17,462 nt of DNA from Spirochaetota bacterium (GCA_003641695.1 QNBL01000021.1:1-17462); one strand, 5' to 3'; shown: positions 7,142-14,822, counted from the stretch's first letter. Notes: generated from the letters alone by a model not told the origin. Numbers and translations: made by a program.

Positions 7142-8317
7142 TTGCTTATTAGATTCGGTATAAACTACTTCCTCTTTTTTTCCTCAATTGCCATTGTTGC
7201 ACCTTACCTGCAGGTAATACTACGGAATAAGGGATTTACTGCCGCAGCGATAGGGATCTTTCTGGGATTTTATGAAGTTGCCGGTATACTGGGTCCCCTG
7301 TTTTATGGCTGGATTGCCGAAAAAATCGGGCGATACCGCCTTCTTATGCTTGGTTTGTCAGTCTCTGTGGGGGGAATCCTGTTTCTGCTGGGATTGAGTT
7401 CATCACTGATTTGTGCCGGAGCATTTCTTGCCCTGTTCGGCTTCTTTTACCGGCCAATTCCCTCACTGCAGGATGCACTTGCATCAAGGATGATTCCCGA
7501 TCCCGCGGTAAATTACGGCAGAGTACGTATCTGGGGCAGCATCGGGTTTGTGGTTGTTTCAATAGGGGTACAGTTGTCCGGATTTCTTGATATTCCCGGA
7601 ACCTTTAAAATTATCCTGCTTTTTTCAATTATTTCAGGGCTGCTGTTTTTAAGTACCCTGTCTCTCCCTGAAACAGAGAAGGCAGAGCATCAGGAATCAA
7701 AAACAGGGAAGAGAGAAACAGATTCTCTCTTTTATGGACTGCATCTGCCGTTCTATGCAGTTCTCATTTCTGCTTTTTTTATCAAGATGGGCTTGACCGG
7801 ATATTACTCTTTTTTTAGTTTGTTTCTCCTGGATTCCTACGGAATACACAGTGTGAGCGGGATCTGGGCTATCGGAGCATTGGCAGAAATACCAATGATT
7901 CTGTACGGCAGCAAGCTGGTGACCAGGTTTGGGTCAGCCGCTGCACTCATGCTGGCACTGGCGGGAGCTGCTGCCAGGATGTTTGTATATGCATCCGGTG
8001 CACCTCTGCTCATTATTCTTTCGGCCCAGATTTTGCATGCTTTTTCTTTTGGTCTTATCCATATAACCGTGGTGAGTGTTATAAACCACACTGTTCCTGC
8101 TGAAAGAAAGGCCTTTGCAATGTCACTGTACGGCGGGATAGGCTTTGGATTGGCAGGATTTATCGGAAGCAGTCTCAACGGAATGATTCTTGATTCCCGC
8201 GGATTCAGTGTGATGTTTCTGTTCAGTGGTTTGGTAACCCTGATTCCTCTTGCGGTAGTTATCCCCTTTAGAAGAAAAATAGCGGATTCTTCCTTTAACA
8301 GCAAAAAAGCACAGTAG
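7142..8317 (+). CDS. MFS transporter (MFS_1-like)
   Basis: Major facilitator superfamily carrier of about 391 residues with 12 predicted membrane segments. The cytoplasmic loop 2-3 motif is visible as GWIAEKIGRYRLLML, close to the MFS A motif. A hydrophilic loop rich in Glu/Lys (EKAEHQESKTGKRETD) separates the two six-helix halves. A GTG at 7115 would add nine residues but has no ribosome-binding site. The TTG at 7142 sits 5 nt after a perfect AGGAGG (7131-7136), so I choose it. The gene is 57 bp after the ATPase on the same strand with no terminator between, so it may belong to the same transcript. It is like the PF12832/phenylpropionate-permease group in general look, but the substrate is unknown. 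Export or import of the same solute class as the ABC system is possible but unproven. Confidence 0.88.
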   Translation: MLIRFGINYFLFFSSIAIVAPYLQVILRNKGFTAAAIGIFLGFYEVAGILGPLFYGWIAEKIGRYRLLMLGLSVSVGGILFLLGLSSSLICAGAFLALFGFFYRPIPSLQDALASRMIPDPAVNYGRVRIWGSIGFVVVSIGVQLSGFLDIPGTFKIILLFSIISGLLFLSTLSLPETEKAEHQESKTGKRETDSLFYGLHLPFYAVLISAFFIKMGLTGYYSFFSLFLLDSYGIHSVSGIWAIGALAEIPMILYGSKLVTRFGSAAALMLALAGAAARMFVYASGAPLLIILSAQILHAFSFGLIHITVVSVINHTVPAERKAFAMSLYGGIGFGLAGFIGSSLNGMILDSRGFSVMFLFSGLVTLIPLAVVIPFRRKIADSSFNSKKAQ

Positions 8318-8335
8318 ATTTAAGTGAGACGTTTC

Positions 8336-8384
8336 AGATCCGGTTTGGCAAGAGATGCTGCCAAACTGCACAGCTCACGGATCT
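8336..8384 (+). terminator. Two-part stem structure after the MFS gene
   Basis: Outer arms AGATCCG (8336-8342) and CGGATCT (8378-8384) enclose an inner 8-bp hairpin, GTTTGGCA / TGCCAAAC (8343-8350, 8359-8366), with an 11-nt bulge on the 3' side. It lies between the MFS gene and the convergent FecR-TPR remnant. There is no T-run on either side, so a classical intrinsic terminator is not proven; it may block 3' decay or end transcription weakly in both directions. Confidence 0.4.
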
Positions 8385-8407
8385 AAATAATTTGAAATGA
8401 GTATACT

Positions 8408-8982
8408 TCAATACTCCGCTGCAGCAGCGGCGGAATCGGAGGCCGGGTAGTCTGTTTCCACTTTCCGGAACAAAGTACGGGCTTCGTCTAATTCGCCAAG
8501 CCTCAAATGGGCAATCCCTTTTAAAAACAGAAGAGAATCTGTAATCGCGGGAGCATCTGCTATTTCGGTTTCAATAAATGCAAGAGCTTCTTCAGGTTTG
8601 TTATTCAGTAATAGAAGGTTGGTTTTTAGAAGGACAGCTTCATCAAAATGATCTGTGTTTTCATCAGGCGCCGCATCTTTGATATATTCCAGAGCTCTGG
8701 ATACATCCCCTGTTAAAGCTTCTGAATAGGCAGACGCTTGAGAACCATTGTTGTGAAGTTAGATTATGAATGGGTCTTGTAACTGCTGTCTTTGGTAATA
8801 TAATCTATGAGGTATATCCCTTTTCTGGTCAGGGAGTAAGTATGATTTTTTACTGAGAGTTCAACAACGGTATCATCTCCTGTCCGGAGAATTGAACCGT
8901 CTTTTACTGTATCTCCCGGAGAAAGTACCAGTATCTGCCTTCGGAAGTAAATAATCAAGCCGTCGGAAACAGATGGGAGGGA
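8408..8982 (-). pseudogene. Broken FecR-domain / TPR protein gene
   Basis: Two adjacent minus-strand reading frames together look like one degraded gene. The 5' piece (to 8764) reads SDGLIIYFRRQILVLSPGD... and RTGDDTVVELSVKNHTYSL, which matches the shape of a FecR domain. It has no ATG and no signal peptide, and starts directly after the stop of the HAD gene in the same frame. It ends at TAA 8764-8766. The 3' piece (8408-8758, other frame) has no usable start. It encodes TPR-like helices: NNKPEEALAFIETEIADA, then LLFLKGIAHLRLGELDEAR, ending ...DSAAAAEY. FecR followed by TPRs is a common spirochaete protein layout. The N-terminus is missing and at least one frameshift, possibly an internal deletion, separates the halves. 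Conservation of the TPR pattern suggests recent decay. Confidence 0.65.
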
Positions 8983-9648
8983 TCAGGAGAATAGAATCTT
9001 CTCTAAATCCGCAATAGAATCGGCGTAGTAGGTACAACTGCTTTTCATATCATTAATAATTTCCGGGATCCTGTGGCTCCACCCGACTCCAACAGTGTCG
9101 ACTCCTGCAGTCGTTGCCATGATAATTCCGGGTTTGAGATCATCCACAACCAGGATCTCACTCTTTTCAACCCCGTATGTTTTTATAACCTCAAGAACAG
9201 GCCATGGATCGGGTTTGTTCCTGGAACTGTCTCCAGTCCATCCTATGATCCTGTCAGGAGAAAATCCGGGGATTTCCTTTTGTGCCTTATAATGGGCTTC
9301 AACCATTCCTGCTTCTGAATGGCTCACAACGACTATGTACCCCCCCTTATCCCTGAACTGTTTCAGGACTTTCAATATTCCGGGGTAAAAGTGCGGAATC
9401 CTTTTATGTGCGTACTCCCTCCATACATGATAGCAGAGTTCCTTCTCGTTTTCGCTGAGTTTCAGGATTTTATCAAGGTAGTCAAGAAGTCCGGGATCAT
9501 AGTTTATCCTCATCCATTCTTCAAAAGCCACAGCTTCGTTTTCCCGTCCCAGCTGTTTCATTTGTTCCCTGTGTGCCGGGTGGTGTATTGAACGGGAGCT
9601 CTCAACACTTGTATCATCGTGATCAATAAGAAGGCATCTGTACTTCAT
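8983..9648 (-). CDS. HAD-superfamily hydrolase (phosphatase-like)
   Basis: 221-residue HAD hydrolase of the phosphoglycolate-phosphatase-like kind, expected to dephosphorylate a small metabolite in the cytoplasm. Motif I is LLIDHDDTSV with nucleophile Asp9 and acid/base Asp11. A helical cap insert spans about 20-85. Motif II is VVVSHS (Ser109), motif III Lys145 (NKPDPWP) and motif IV Asp169-Asp170 (ILVVDDLKPG), followed by the typical TAGVDTVGV strand. All catalytic residues are present. The ATG at 9648 follows AAGGTG. The last residues (DLEKILFS) are a normal HAD end, so its TGA is a real stop, although the FecR remnant continues in the same frame behind it. Substrate cannot be told from sequence. 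Confidence 0.88.
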   Translation of the reverse strand: MKYRCLLIDHDDTSVESSRSIHHPAHREQMKQLGRENEAVAFEEWMRINYDPGLLDYLDKILKLSENEKELCYHVWREYAHKRIPHFYPGILKVLKQFRDKGGYIVVVSHSEAGMVEAHYKAQKEIPGFSPDRIIGWTGDSSRNKPDPWPVLEVIKTYGVEKSEILVVDDLKPGIIMATTAGVDTVGVGWSHRIPEIINDMKSSCTYYADSIADLEKILFS

Positions 9649-9689
9649 GAAAGCACCTTACCATGAATCAACGAAGTATGTATATAAAT

Positions 9690-9717
9690 TTGACATCTGC
9701 TTGAAAAGTGCTACTAT
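9690..9717 (+). promoter_or_regulatory. Sigma-70-type promoter for the small lipoprotein gene
   Basis: TTGACA at 9690-9695, 16-bp spacer, TACTAT at 9712-9717. It lies about 35 bp upstream of the lipoprotein ATG, in the 103-bp gap between this gene and the divergent HAD gene. The -35 is a perfect consensus. Confidence 0.6.
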
Positions 9718-9751
9718 TGTATTATTGATAAAAACTATAGGAGTATAGTGT

Positions 9752-10084
9752 ATGAAACGATTTTCTTTGGTTATTGCAATTATTCTTGTTGTTTTCCTGG
9801 TCCCCCTTCTGGCAGGATGCAGTGGTGGAGGCTCTAAAAACAATGTTGCCGGAACCTGGGTCATGAAAGAGGATTCTCTTGGAATTGGTGTCGGTATGAA
9901 GCTGACATTAAAGGGTGACGGAACTGCTGCCATGGGTCCTGTTCCTGCGAAATATAAAGTATCAGGCTCTACAGTATCAATAACCAATGAAGGCGGAAAA
10001 GAACTCCTGGCTCTTGAACTGAAAGACGGCAAGCTGGTAAGTCCTGCTTCTTCCTCCCGTAAGGTTGTGTACGAAAAAGAGTAG
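9752..10084 (+). CDS. Small lipoprotein, lipocalin-like hypothetical
   Basis: 110-residue predicted lipoprotein. Signal peptide MKRFSLVIAIILVV... ends with lipobox LLAGC; Cys23 would be lipidated. The mature part begins with a Gly/Ser-rich tether and then reads NVAGTWVMKEDS, MKLTLKGDGTAAM and KYKVSGSTVSITNEGG. These are repeated beta strands typical of small 'GTW' lipocalin-like or DUF-type envelope proteins. AGGAG precedes the ATG by about 8-9 nt. The deaminase gene starts 19 bp after its stop, so the two are likely co-transcribed, an odd pairing with no obvious functional logic. No specific family or ligand is assigned. Confidence 0.8.
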   Translation: MKRFSLVIAIILVVFLVPLLAGCSGGGSKNNVAGTWVMKEDSLGIGVGMKLTLKGDGTAAMGPVPAKYKVSGSTVSITNEGGKELLALELKDGKLVSPASSSRKVVYEKE

Positions 10085-10103
10085 GAACGACAAAGGAGTA
10101 TAC

Positions 10104-11405
10104 TTGAATACACTTATTAAAAATGGACTCGTATTGACAATGGCCGGAATGGAGCCGGAAACAGTTGTCGGGGATATAGGAATAACAGATACTGTTATTG
10201 AATTTGTCGGGGAGAAGCATCCTGCTTTTCATGCTGACAGAATTATACATGCAGAGGGGAAGATAGTTCTTCCCGGACTGGTTAATGCTCATACCCATTC
10301 GGCGATGTCCCTTTTCAGACATACTGCTGACGATTTACCTTTCTGGGAATGGCTCCATGACCGGATATTCCCCCTTGAAGAGGCTCTTACACCAGAATAT
10401 GCCTACTGGGGATCGCTATTGAGTATTGCCGAAATGATACGAAGCGGCACCACCACCTTTGCGGACATGTATTTTTTTATGGATAAAACTGCTGATGCGG
10501 TACTTTCTTCGGGGATCAGGGCGAACCTTTCCAGAGGCCTGTTAACTGAAGAAGGGGGGACGTTTGCAAAAATTGAAGAGGGTGCAGAACTGCATAATAA
10601 GTGGCATGGTAAAGGAGAAGGTCGTATCAGAGTCGATTTGGGCCCCCATGCTCCGTATACCTGTAGTCCGGAATACCTTGAGCAGATTGTAAAAACGGCA
10701 AAGGAACTGAATACCGGCATCCATATTCATCTTTCAGAGAGTAGAAAAGAGCTCGAAACCATAAAAGAGCAGTATGGACTTTCCCCTGTCGAGTATCTCG
10801 ACAAAGCCGGTATATTTGACCTTAATACCCTTGCTGCCCACTGTGTTTACCTGTCTGATTCGGATATGGAGATCCTTAAGAGAAAAGGGGTCAATGTTCT
10901 TAACAATCCGGGGAGTAATCTTAAGCTGGGCAACGGATTTGCTCCTGTGCAGAGGTTATTGAAAGAGGGAATAAACGTTTGTCTTGGAACAGACGGTCCT
11001 GCCAGTAATAACAACCTGAACATGTTTGAGGAGATAAGTCTTGCAGCTTTGATCAACAAGGGAATTACCGAGGATCCCACTGCGGTTTCCGCGTATGAAG
11101 CCCTGAGAATGGCGACAATCAATGGAGCAAAAGCTCTCGGCAGGGAAAACGAAACAGGATCAATAGAACCGGGGAAGAAGGCTGATATAATTCTTGTCGA
11201 TACCGAAAAGCCCCATTTCTATCCCAAAGGAGATCCATTTGCATCTCTTGTTTATTCAGCTCAGGCTTCAGATGTGTGTACTGTTATCTGCAACGGCAGA
11301 GTCCTGATGGATGAAAACCGTCTTCTTACCGTAGACGAGAAAGAATTGTTGGTAAAAGTATCTGAAATTGGAAAGAAACTTAAGCGGGAAACTGTATCCT
11401 CATAG
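10104..11405 (+). CDS. mtaD: 5-methylthioadenosine/S-adenosylhomocysteine deaminase-type amidohydrolase
   Basis: Zinc-dependent cytoplasmic amidohydrolase of the TRZ/ATZ-MtaD group, which deaminates MTA, SAH or adenosine as part of purine and methionine-salvage flow. 433 residues, usual for the family. The metal site shows as VNAHTHS (His63, His65), GIHIHLSES (His209, with Glu212 nearby), AAHCV (His246) and LGTDGPASNNNLNMFEE (Asp297), all present. The product ends with the composite beta-sandwich region GSIEPGKKADIILVD. The start is the TTG at 10104, since GGAG lies 5 nt upstream and the family's N-terminus (LIKNGLVLTM) begins immediately. An in-frame GTG at 10065 would overlap the lipoprotein gene and lacks a site. 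The exact substrate within the group cannot be fixed by eye. Confidence 0.88.
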   Translation: MNTLIKNGLVLTMAGMEPETVVGDIGITDTVIEFVGEKHPAFHADRIIHAEGKIVLPGLVNAHTHSAMSLFRHTADDLPFWEWLHDRIFPLEEALTPEYAYWGSLLSIAEMIRSGTTTFADMYFFMDKTADAVLSSGIRANLSRGLLTEEGGTFAKIEEGAELHNKWHGKGEGRIRVDLGPHAPYTCSPEYLEQIVKTAKELNTGIHIHLSESRKELETIKEQYGLSPVEYLDKAGIFDLNTLAAHCVYLSDSDMEILKRKGVNVLNNPGSNLKLGNGFAPVQRLLKEGINVCLGTDGPASNNNLNMFEEISLAALINKGITEDPTAVSAYEALRMATINGAKALGRENETGSIEPGKKADIILVDTEKPHFYPKGDPFASLVYSAQASDVCTVICNGRVLMDENRLLTVDEKELLVKVSEIGKKLKRETVSS

Positions 11406-11533
11406 CTGGTAAAAACCTTTTATTTCTATTAACGACGGTGTAAATGCTGTTAATCTATTGAATATAGTTATTTAATAGCGAAATATGTGAAAGTTTGGAA
11501 TATAAAGTATACACCGTATATAGTATGGTTTTC

Positions 11534-11562
11534 TTGCGTAATTTCAATTATCAGGTTATTCT
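11534..11562 (+). promoter_or_regulatory. Candidate promoter in the mtaD-livK intergenic region
   Basis: TTGCGT at 11534-11539, 17-bp spacer, TATTCT at 11557-11562; four of six matches in each box. It is 28 bp before the AUA start position of the broken binding-protein gene. The remainder of the 185-bp gap after mtaD is AT-rich. It holds a weak ATTAAC/GTTAAT inverted repeat (11428-11433, 11449-11454) and no gene. Confidence 0.35.
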
Positions 11563-11590
11563 TATGCAATACATAGTAAAAGGAGTATAT

Positions 11591-12172
11591 ATAAAAAACA
11601 GGAAATTACTTGTCGTTGCGGTTGCACTCCTCGCTGTGACAATGCTGTTTTTTGCCGGCTGTGCAAAAAAAGAAGAGGTTATCAAGATTGGATTTAACAT
11701 CCCAATGACCGGGGATATCCAAAAGGTCGGAGAGGCATCCAAATTTGCTGCTGAAATGATGAAAGAGGACATTAACTCTGCAGGTGGCCTTGAAGTAGGC
11801 GGAAAGAAGTACAAAGTAGAGTTCGTCTATGAGGATAATGAATCCAAGGCTGAATCTGCTGTTGCCGTAGCGCTTAAACTTATAGAGCAGGATAAGGTTA
11901 TTGGTATTATCGGACCTAACTCGTCCAAACAGGCAATACCCGGAGGAGAGGTTGCCAATGATAACAGAACTCCCATGGTTTCCCCGTGGTCGACAAACCC
12001 GGCAACTACACTGAACAGGCCGTACGTTTTTAGAGTTGCATTTCTTGATCCGTTTCAGGGTCCTGTAGCTGCAAAATTCGGAACTGAACAGTTTGGGGCA
12101 AAGGCTCTGTTGTACCGTATGAAAGTTTTGCTCCGTCCCTGTTTTCGCCTTCCCTGCTTTCTTTCTTATTGA
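11591..12172 (+). pseudogene. Truncated LivK-type branched-chain amino acid binding protein
   Basis: N-terminal half of an ABC substrate-binding lipoprotein of the Leu/Ile/Val (Peripla_BP_6) family. The product shows a signal peptide with lipobox FFAGC, IKIGFNIPMTGDIQKVGEAS, AAEMMKEDINSAGG, FVYEDNESKAESAV, VIGIIGPNSS and MVSPWSTNPATT, in the family order. Similarity stops near FGAKALLY (about 12115), then a short unrelated tail runs to TGA, leaving about 193 of the usual 370-390 residues. The position expected for the start codon, 5 nt after AAGGAG (to 11585), reads ATA, followed by AAA AAC AGG AAA, as if ATG had mutated. An in-frame ATG at 11564 lacks a ribosome site. No permease or ATPase genes follow. 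The protein cannot form its second lobe and is taken as dead. Confidence 0.8.
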
Positions 12173-12198
12173 CAAATGTATAGTTATACCCATAGTAT
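12169..12198 (+). promoter_or_regulatory. Promoter for the DUF4258/DUF2283 pair
   Basis: TTGACA at 12169-12174, 18-bp spacer, TAGTAT at 12193-12198. The ATG of the first gene is at 12205, 7 nt after the -10 box, the usual distance to the transcription start. No Shine-Dalgarno sequence lies before it, so the message may be leaderless. Confidence 0.55.
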
Positions 12199-12204
12199 TC
12201 ATAT

Positions 12205-12435
12205 ATGGTTCGGAGTCGTCATTTTCTTGAAATGTTAAATGAAAGGAATATTGATGAAAAATGGGTGAATATTACTGAAAATCATGATGACGGTACCCAA
12301 CATTTTATTAAACAGATTCAGGAATGTGATAATAAGTGGCTTAGGGTTATTGTTAATATAATTGTTGACCCGAATAGAGAAGTTACAGTGTTTTTTGACA
12401 GGAGGTTGAGAAAAATCCATGAGAGTAAAGGTTGA
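12205..12435 (+). CDS. DUF4258-like small protein (putative toxin of a TA-like pair)
   Basis: 76 residues. The pattern SRHFLEMLNERNID (4-17), a central 'dg...fi' segment, LRVIVNIIV (46-54) and VTVFFDRRLRK (60-70) matches the DUF4258 layout, where members usually open with a His and an 'M.ER.I' helix and end in a beta strand with '.vyyd.r'. The fold is believed to be RelE/BrnT-like, and many members sit beside a small antitoxin-like gene; no activity is assumed here. The ATG at 12205 has no Shine-Dalgarno sequence but fits a leaderless start at the promoter described upstream. It overlaps the next gene by 17 bp, a coupled arrangement typical of such pairs. The pair occupies the gap between two genes that have both lost their 3' ends. 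Confidence 0.7.
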   Translation: MVRSRHFLEMLNERNIDEKWVNITENHDDGTQHFIKQIQECDNKWLRVIVNIIVDPNREVTVFFDRRLRKIHESKG

Positions 12436-12619
12436 TACAGAAACAGACACTCTATATTTCCGCTTGGATGAAGATCGTATTGTTGAATCGGAAGAAGTAC
12501 GACCGGGGCTTATTCTGGATTTTGACAAGGATAACCGTGTTGTCGGCCTTGAGTTCCTGAATGTTTCAGAGAGGGCATCAAGAAAGGAACTCTCAAGTAT
12601 CCAATTTCAAACAATATAA
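12419..12619 (+). CDS. DUF2283 small protein (putative antitoxin partner)
   Basis: 66 residues. The DUF2283 signature is clear: a start strand MRVKVDTETDTLYFRL (1-16), SEEVRPGLILDFD (24-36), and VVGLEFLNVS (41-50). DUF2283 proteins are small beta-rich proteins very often encoded directly after DUF4258 genes, and that pairing is treated in the literature as a putative toxin-antitoxin type module. An AGGAGG lies about 13 nt upstream of the ATG, rather far, so translation probably relies on coupling with the overlapping first gene. The stop lies only 24 bp from the end of the convergent SUMF1 gene. Which member, if either, is toxic is not shown by sequence. Confidence 0.85.
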   Translation: MRVKVDTETDTLYFRLDEDRIVESEEVRPGLILDFDKDNRVVGLEFLNVSERASRKELSSIQFQTI

Positions 12620-12643
12620 GATTTTAATTACCTGTAATAGCTG

Positions 12644-13771
12644 CTATTTATTGCTCCATCCCCAATTTTCCATGCCCGCAGCCCCGCGCTCCACGCGGCT
12701 CGCGCCCGAAGCTGCTCCCCTGCCTCCAGCAGTATCCGAATATATTGTACCTGCAGGATAACTGCTGCTATACCAGTCCCAGTTCCACTCCCATACATTC
12801 CCGCTCATATCGTAAAGTCCAAGCTCATTGGGTAATTTACTGCCAACAGGATTACTTCGTTCTGTTGTTGTTTTGCCTGTTTCACTTCCATTATATCCAA
12901 ACACTGCATAATACCCGATTGAATTGGATCCATCACTTCCTGCAAAGGGCTTTGTATAATCATCAATGGCTCCCATGGCTGCCCACATCCATTCCATCTC
13001 AGTAGGCAGTCTGTACCCGTTAGCTGACCAATCTGCCGTTGCAGCATCCCAGGTACTGTTTGAACTGGTTGGAATCTCGGCAAATGTTAAACTTGAAAAA
13101 TCAACCCCGCTAACGCTGTACACCTGGTCCAGACTTTCTGCAATACTAAGCTTGTTGCAGAACGCAATGGCATGATACCAGTTCACCTTTTGAACCGGAT
13201 CACCGGTTCCGCTGGAATAGCTTTCATCACTGGGATCTGTTCCTACTCCCATAATTAACTCAAACTGGGCCCGGGTTATCTCATGCTCACTTATGTGAAA
13301 TGGAGTTGTAATAACACTTATATTTGCGGCATCTGAGTCACGCTGGAAACTGCCGGCGGGAACCACTTTCAAAAGGCCGATGTTTGGAGAAGTCATATCT
13401 ACAATTGTCCACTTGGCGTATAAGGTTACAGCTGCATTTGTGGTATAATGTGCTCCTTCCGCATAATCGGTTCCACTCCCGTTTGCTGTAGTATTCCAGC
13501 CAGTGAAAGTATATCCCGTGCGTACAAGGTTCCCACTGTTCGAGGCCAGAATCAAGTCAATATTTTCTGTTTTGGTCTGAGATGCTGGGACACTTCCCCC
13601 GGTGGCTCCGTTGGCATTGTAGGTGACTGTGTAAGTTGGAATTGTATCCGTGTCAATCTTCCCCTGTATTTCATCCACAAAGGGTGATGAAATATCACAG
13701 GTTGTAAACAGAGTTATTGCCGAAATATACAGGATTATTACTGCAATAGAGATTTTTCCATTAAATTTCAT
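12644..13771 (-). pseudogene. InlB-repeat/SUMF1 (formylglycine-generating-enzyme-like) lipoprotein, 3'-truncated
   Basis: About 375 residues are readable. A lipoprotein signal ends at LFTTC (Cys27 from the upstream ATG). A Listeria-Bacteroides (InlB B-type) repeat follows at about 48-125: YTVTYNANGATGGSVP, GYTFTGWNTTANGSGT, VTLYAKWT. From about 134 comes a SUMF1/FGE-sulfatase fold domain: VPAGSFQ, EHEITRAQFELIMG, NWYHAIAFCNKLS, GYRLPTEMEW, and LGLYDMSGNVWEW. The domain should end with RGGSW...R...GFR, but the sequence reaches SRVERG, continues out of frame (a neighbouring frame reads ...GAINSSYYR) and stops, losing about 40 residues. ATG 13771 is preferred to 13777 because GGAGG then has 7 nt spacing. 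The catalytic cysteines of true FGE are not evident; surface-ligand binding is likelier than sulfatase activation. It may still be translated as a truncated protein. Confidence 0.75.
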
Positions 13772-13773
13772 AC

Positions 13774-14814
13774 TCATTCCTCCTCCCCCAAAACCATCGT
13801 TCTGAGCCCTGCCGCATCGGCGGCTCTCGTTGCTTCCTCGCCCCTTAGGTCAAGATAGGCAAAGTGCATTGCAAGACCGGGGTCAATCTCTTTCAGCTTC
13901 CGGTAGGTTTTTGCCGCCATCCCGTAGTTCTCCAGTTCATGGTTGCACCGGGATACACCCAGCAGGGCTGCCTTGTTACTGGGATCGCGGTTCAGGACCC
14001 TCTGGTAGTAGCCTGCGGAGCCTTCAAAATCCGCCTTGATAAAAAGAATATTCCCCAAATTTATAAGAGAGAGTTTGTACTCCTTTGCACCCGTCTGCCA
14101 TGCCTTCTCGAATGTTTCCTGGAACAGGGTAATCTCTACAGGAACCCACACCTTGTTATCTGTAATAATCAGCTCATCCGGCCGGCTGAAAGTCCTGCGG
14201 GCTTCGTCGGGAGATGTTTTCAGTGCAAAGGCCCCGTAGATATGCCCTGGAATGGTTATAACAGCAGTTTCAACTCCCACCGCTTCCAGAAGTGCAGTGT
14301 ATAAAGAGGTAAGGTCATCGCAGTCGCCGTTGGAATAGTGCAGAGTCTGCCGGGGAAACTGGAGGAAATCCACCGCCGTTTTCTGGCCGGAAAGTTCGGC
14401 AAAAGGTGTTGAAGGATCAACCTCGTAACGGATACCGTAGGCCTTTACCGCCTCGAAAAGCACCATCCCCTTCTGCAGGTTCTCATCCACAGCAGGGTTT
14501 TTAATTTCCTGCATCCAGTTGGTTACATTCTTTGCAAACCCCAGTATTTCAGGATCTTTAGCCGTTATAAAAGAGGCAATCTTTCTGTCATCATCCCAGG
14601 TAAGTGCATTGCGGTTGTAAACCTCCAGAACAGGGGTATAGTCAGCTGTTTTCTCCTTACCCCCCATGGTATAGGTAAGACTTATCTTTGCAGAGGCCTT
14701 TGTCCCCTCCGTTATCCCCATAAGATCGCTGGTAAAAAGGCCGAAGAGGTTAACCGTCTTCTCTTCCCCCGGTTCCAGGGTAAAGGACTGCCCGCATTCC
14801 ATTGGGTTATCCAT
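13774..14814 (-). CDS. Transglutaminase-like/TPR protein, C-terminal part of a frameshifted gene
   Basis: The 346 residues readable from ATG 14814 are the downstream portion of a larger protein. A beta-sandwich-like region (1-70: SFTLEPGEEKTVNLFGLF, KASAKISLTYTMGGKE) continues the domain begun in the upstream frame. A transglutaminase-like/cysteine-protease-fold domain follows, with HYSNGDCDDLTSLYTALLEA (Cys165), GHIYGAF (His191) and KVWVPVEIT (Glu227 where Asp is usual). TPR helices span about 250-325. The ATG has no Shine-Dalgarno sequence and its frame is open upstream to the U6 run at 14827-14832. Reading -1 there joins the frames as ...LRFL-VERYMDNPM. Probably a periplasmic or surface protein. 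The stop overlaps the possible upstream start of the SUMF1 gene, so the two form an operon. Confidence 0.8.
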   Translation of the reverse strand: MDNPMECGQSFTLEPGEEKTVNLFGLFTSDLMGITEGTKASAKISLTYTMGGKEKTADYTPVLEVYNRNALTWDDDRKIASFITAKDPEILGFAKNVTNWMQEIKNPAVDENLQKGMVLFEAVKAYGIRYEVDPSTPFAELSGQKTAVDFLQFPRQTLHYSNGDCDDLTSLYTALLEAVGVETAVITIPGHIYGAFALKTSPDEARRTFSRPDELIITDNKVWVPVEITLFQETFEKAWQTGAKEYKLSLINLGNILFIKADFEGSAGYYQRVLNRDPSNKAALLGVSRCNHELENYGMAAKTYRKLKEIDPGLAMHFAYLDLRGEEATRAADAAGLRTMVLGEEE

Positions 14815-14822
14815 GTAGCGTT

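Noticed and set aside
7837..8304. 155-codon minus-strand frame
   Set aside because: Lies wholly opposite the MFS gene, whose membrane-helix codons explain it; no ribosome site.
8983..8985. Stop-codon readthrough from the HAD gene into the FecR frame
   Set aside because: The frames match, but the HAD protein ends normally at this stop and the FecR part is itself broken downstream, so a deletion remnant is simpler.
9658..10113. 151-codon minus-strand frame
   Set aside because: Runs antisense through the lipoprotein gene and the divergent promoter region; no protein-family features.
12644..13000. Diversity-generating retroelement target in the SUMF1 C-terminus
   Set aside because: SUMF1/C-lectin folds are known targets, but the window has no reverse transcriptase and no template repeat, and the variable end itself is missing.
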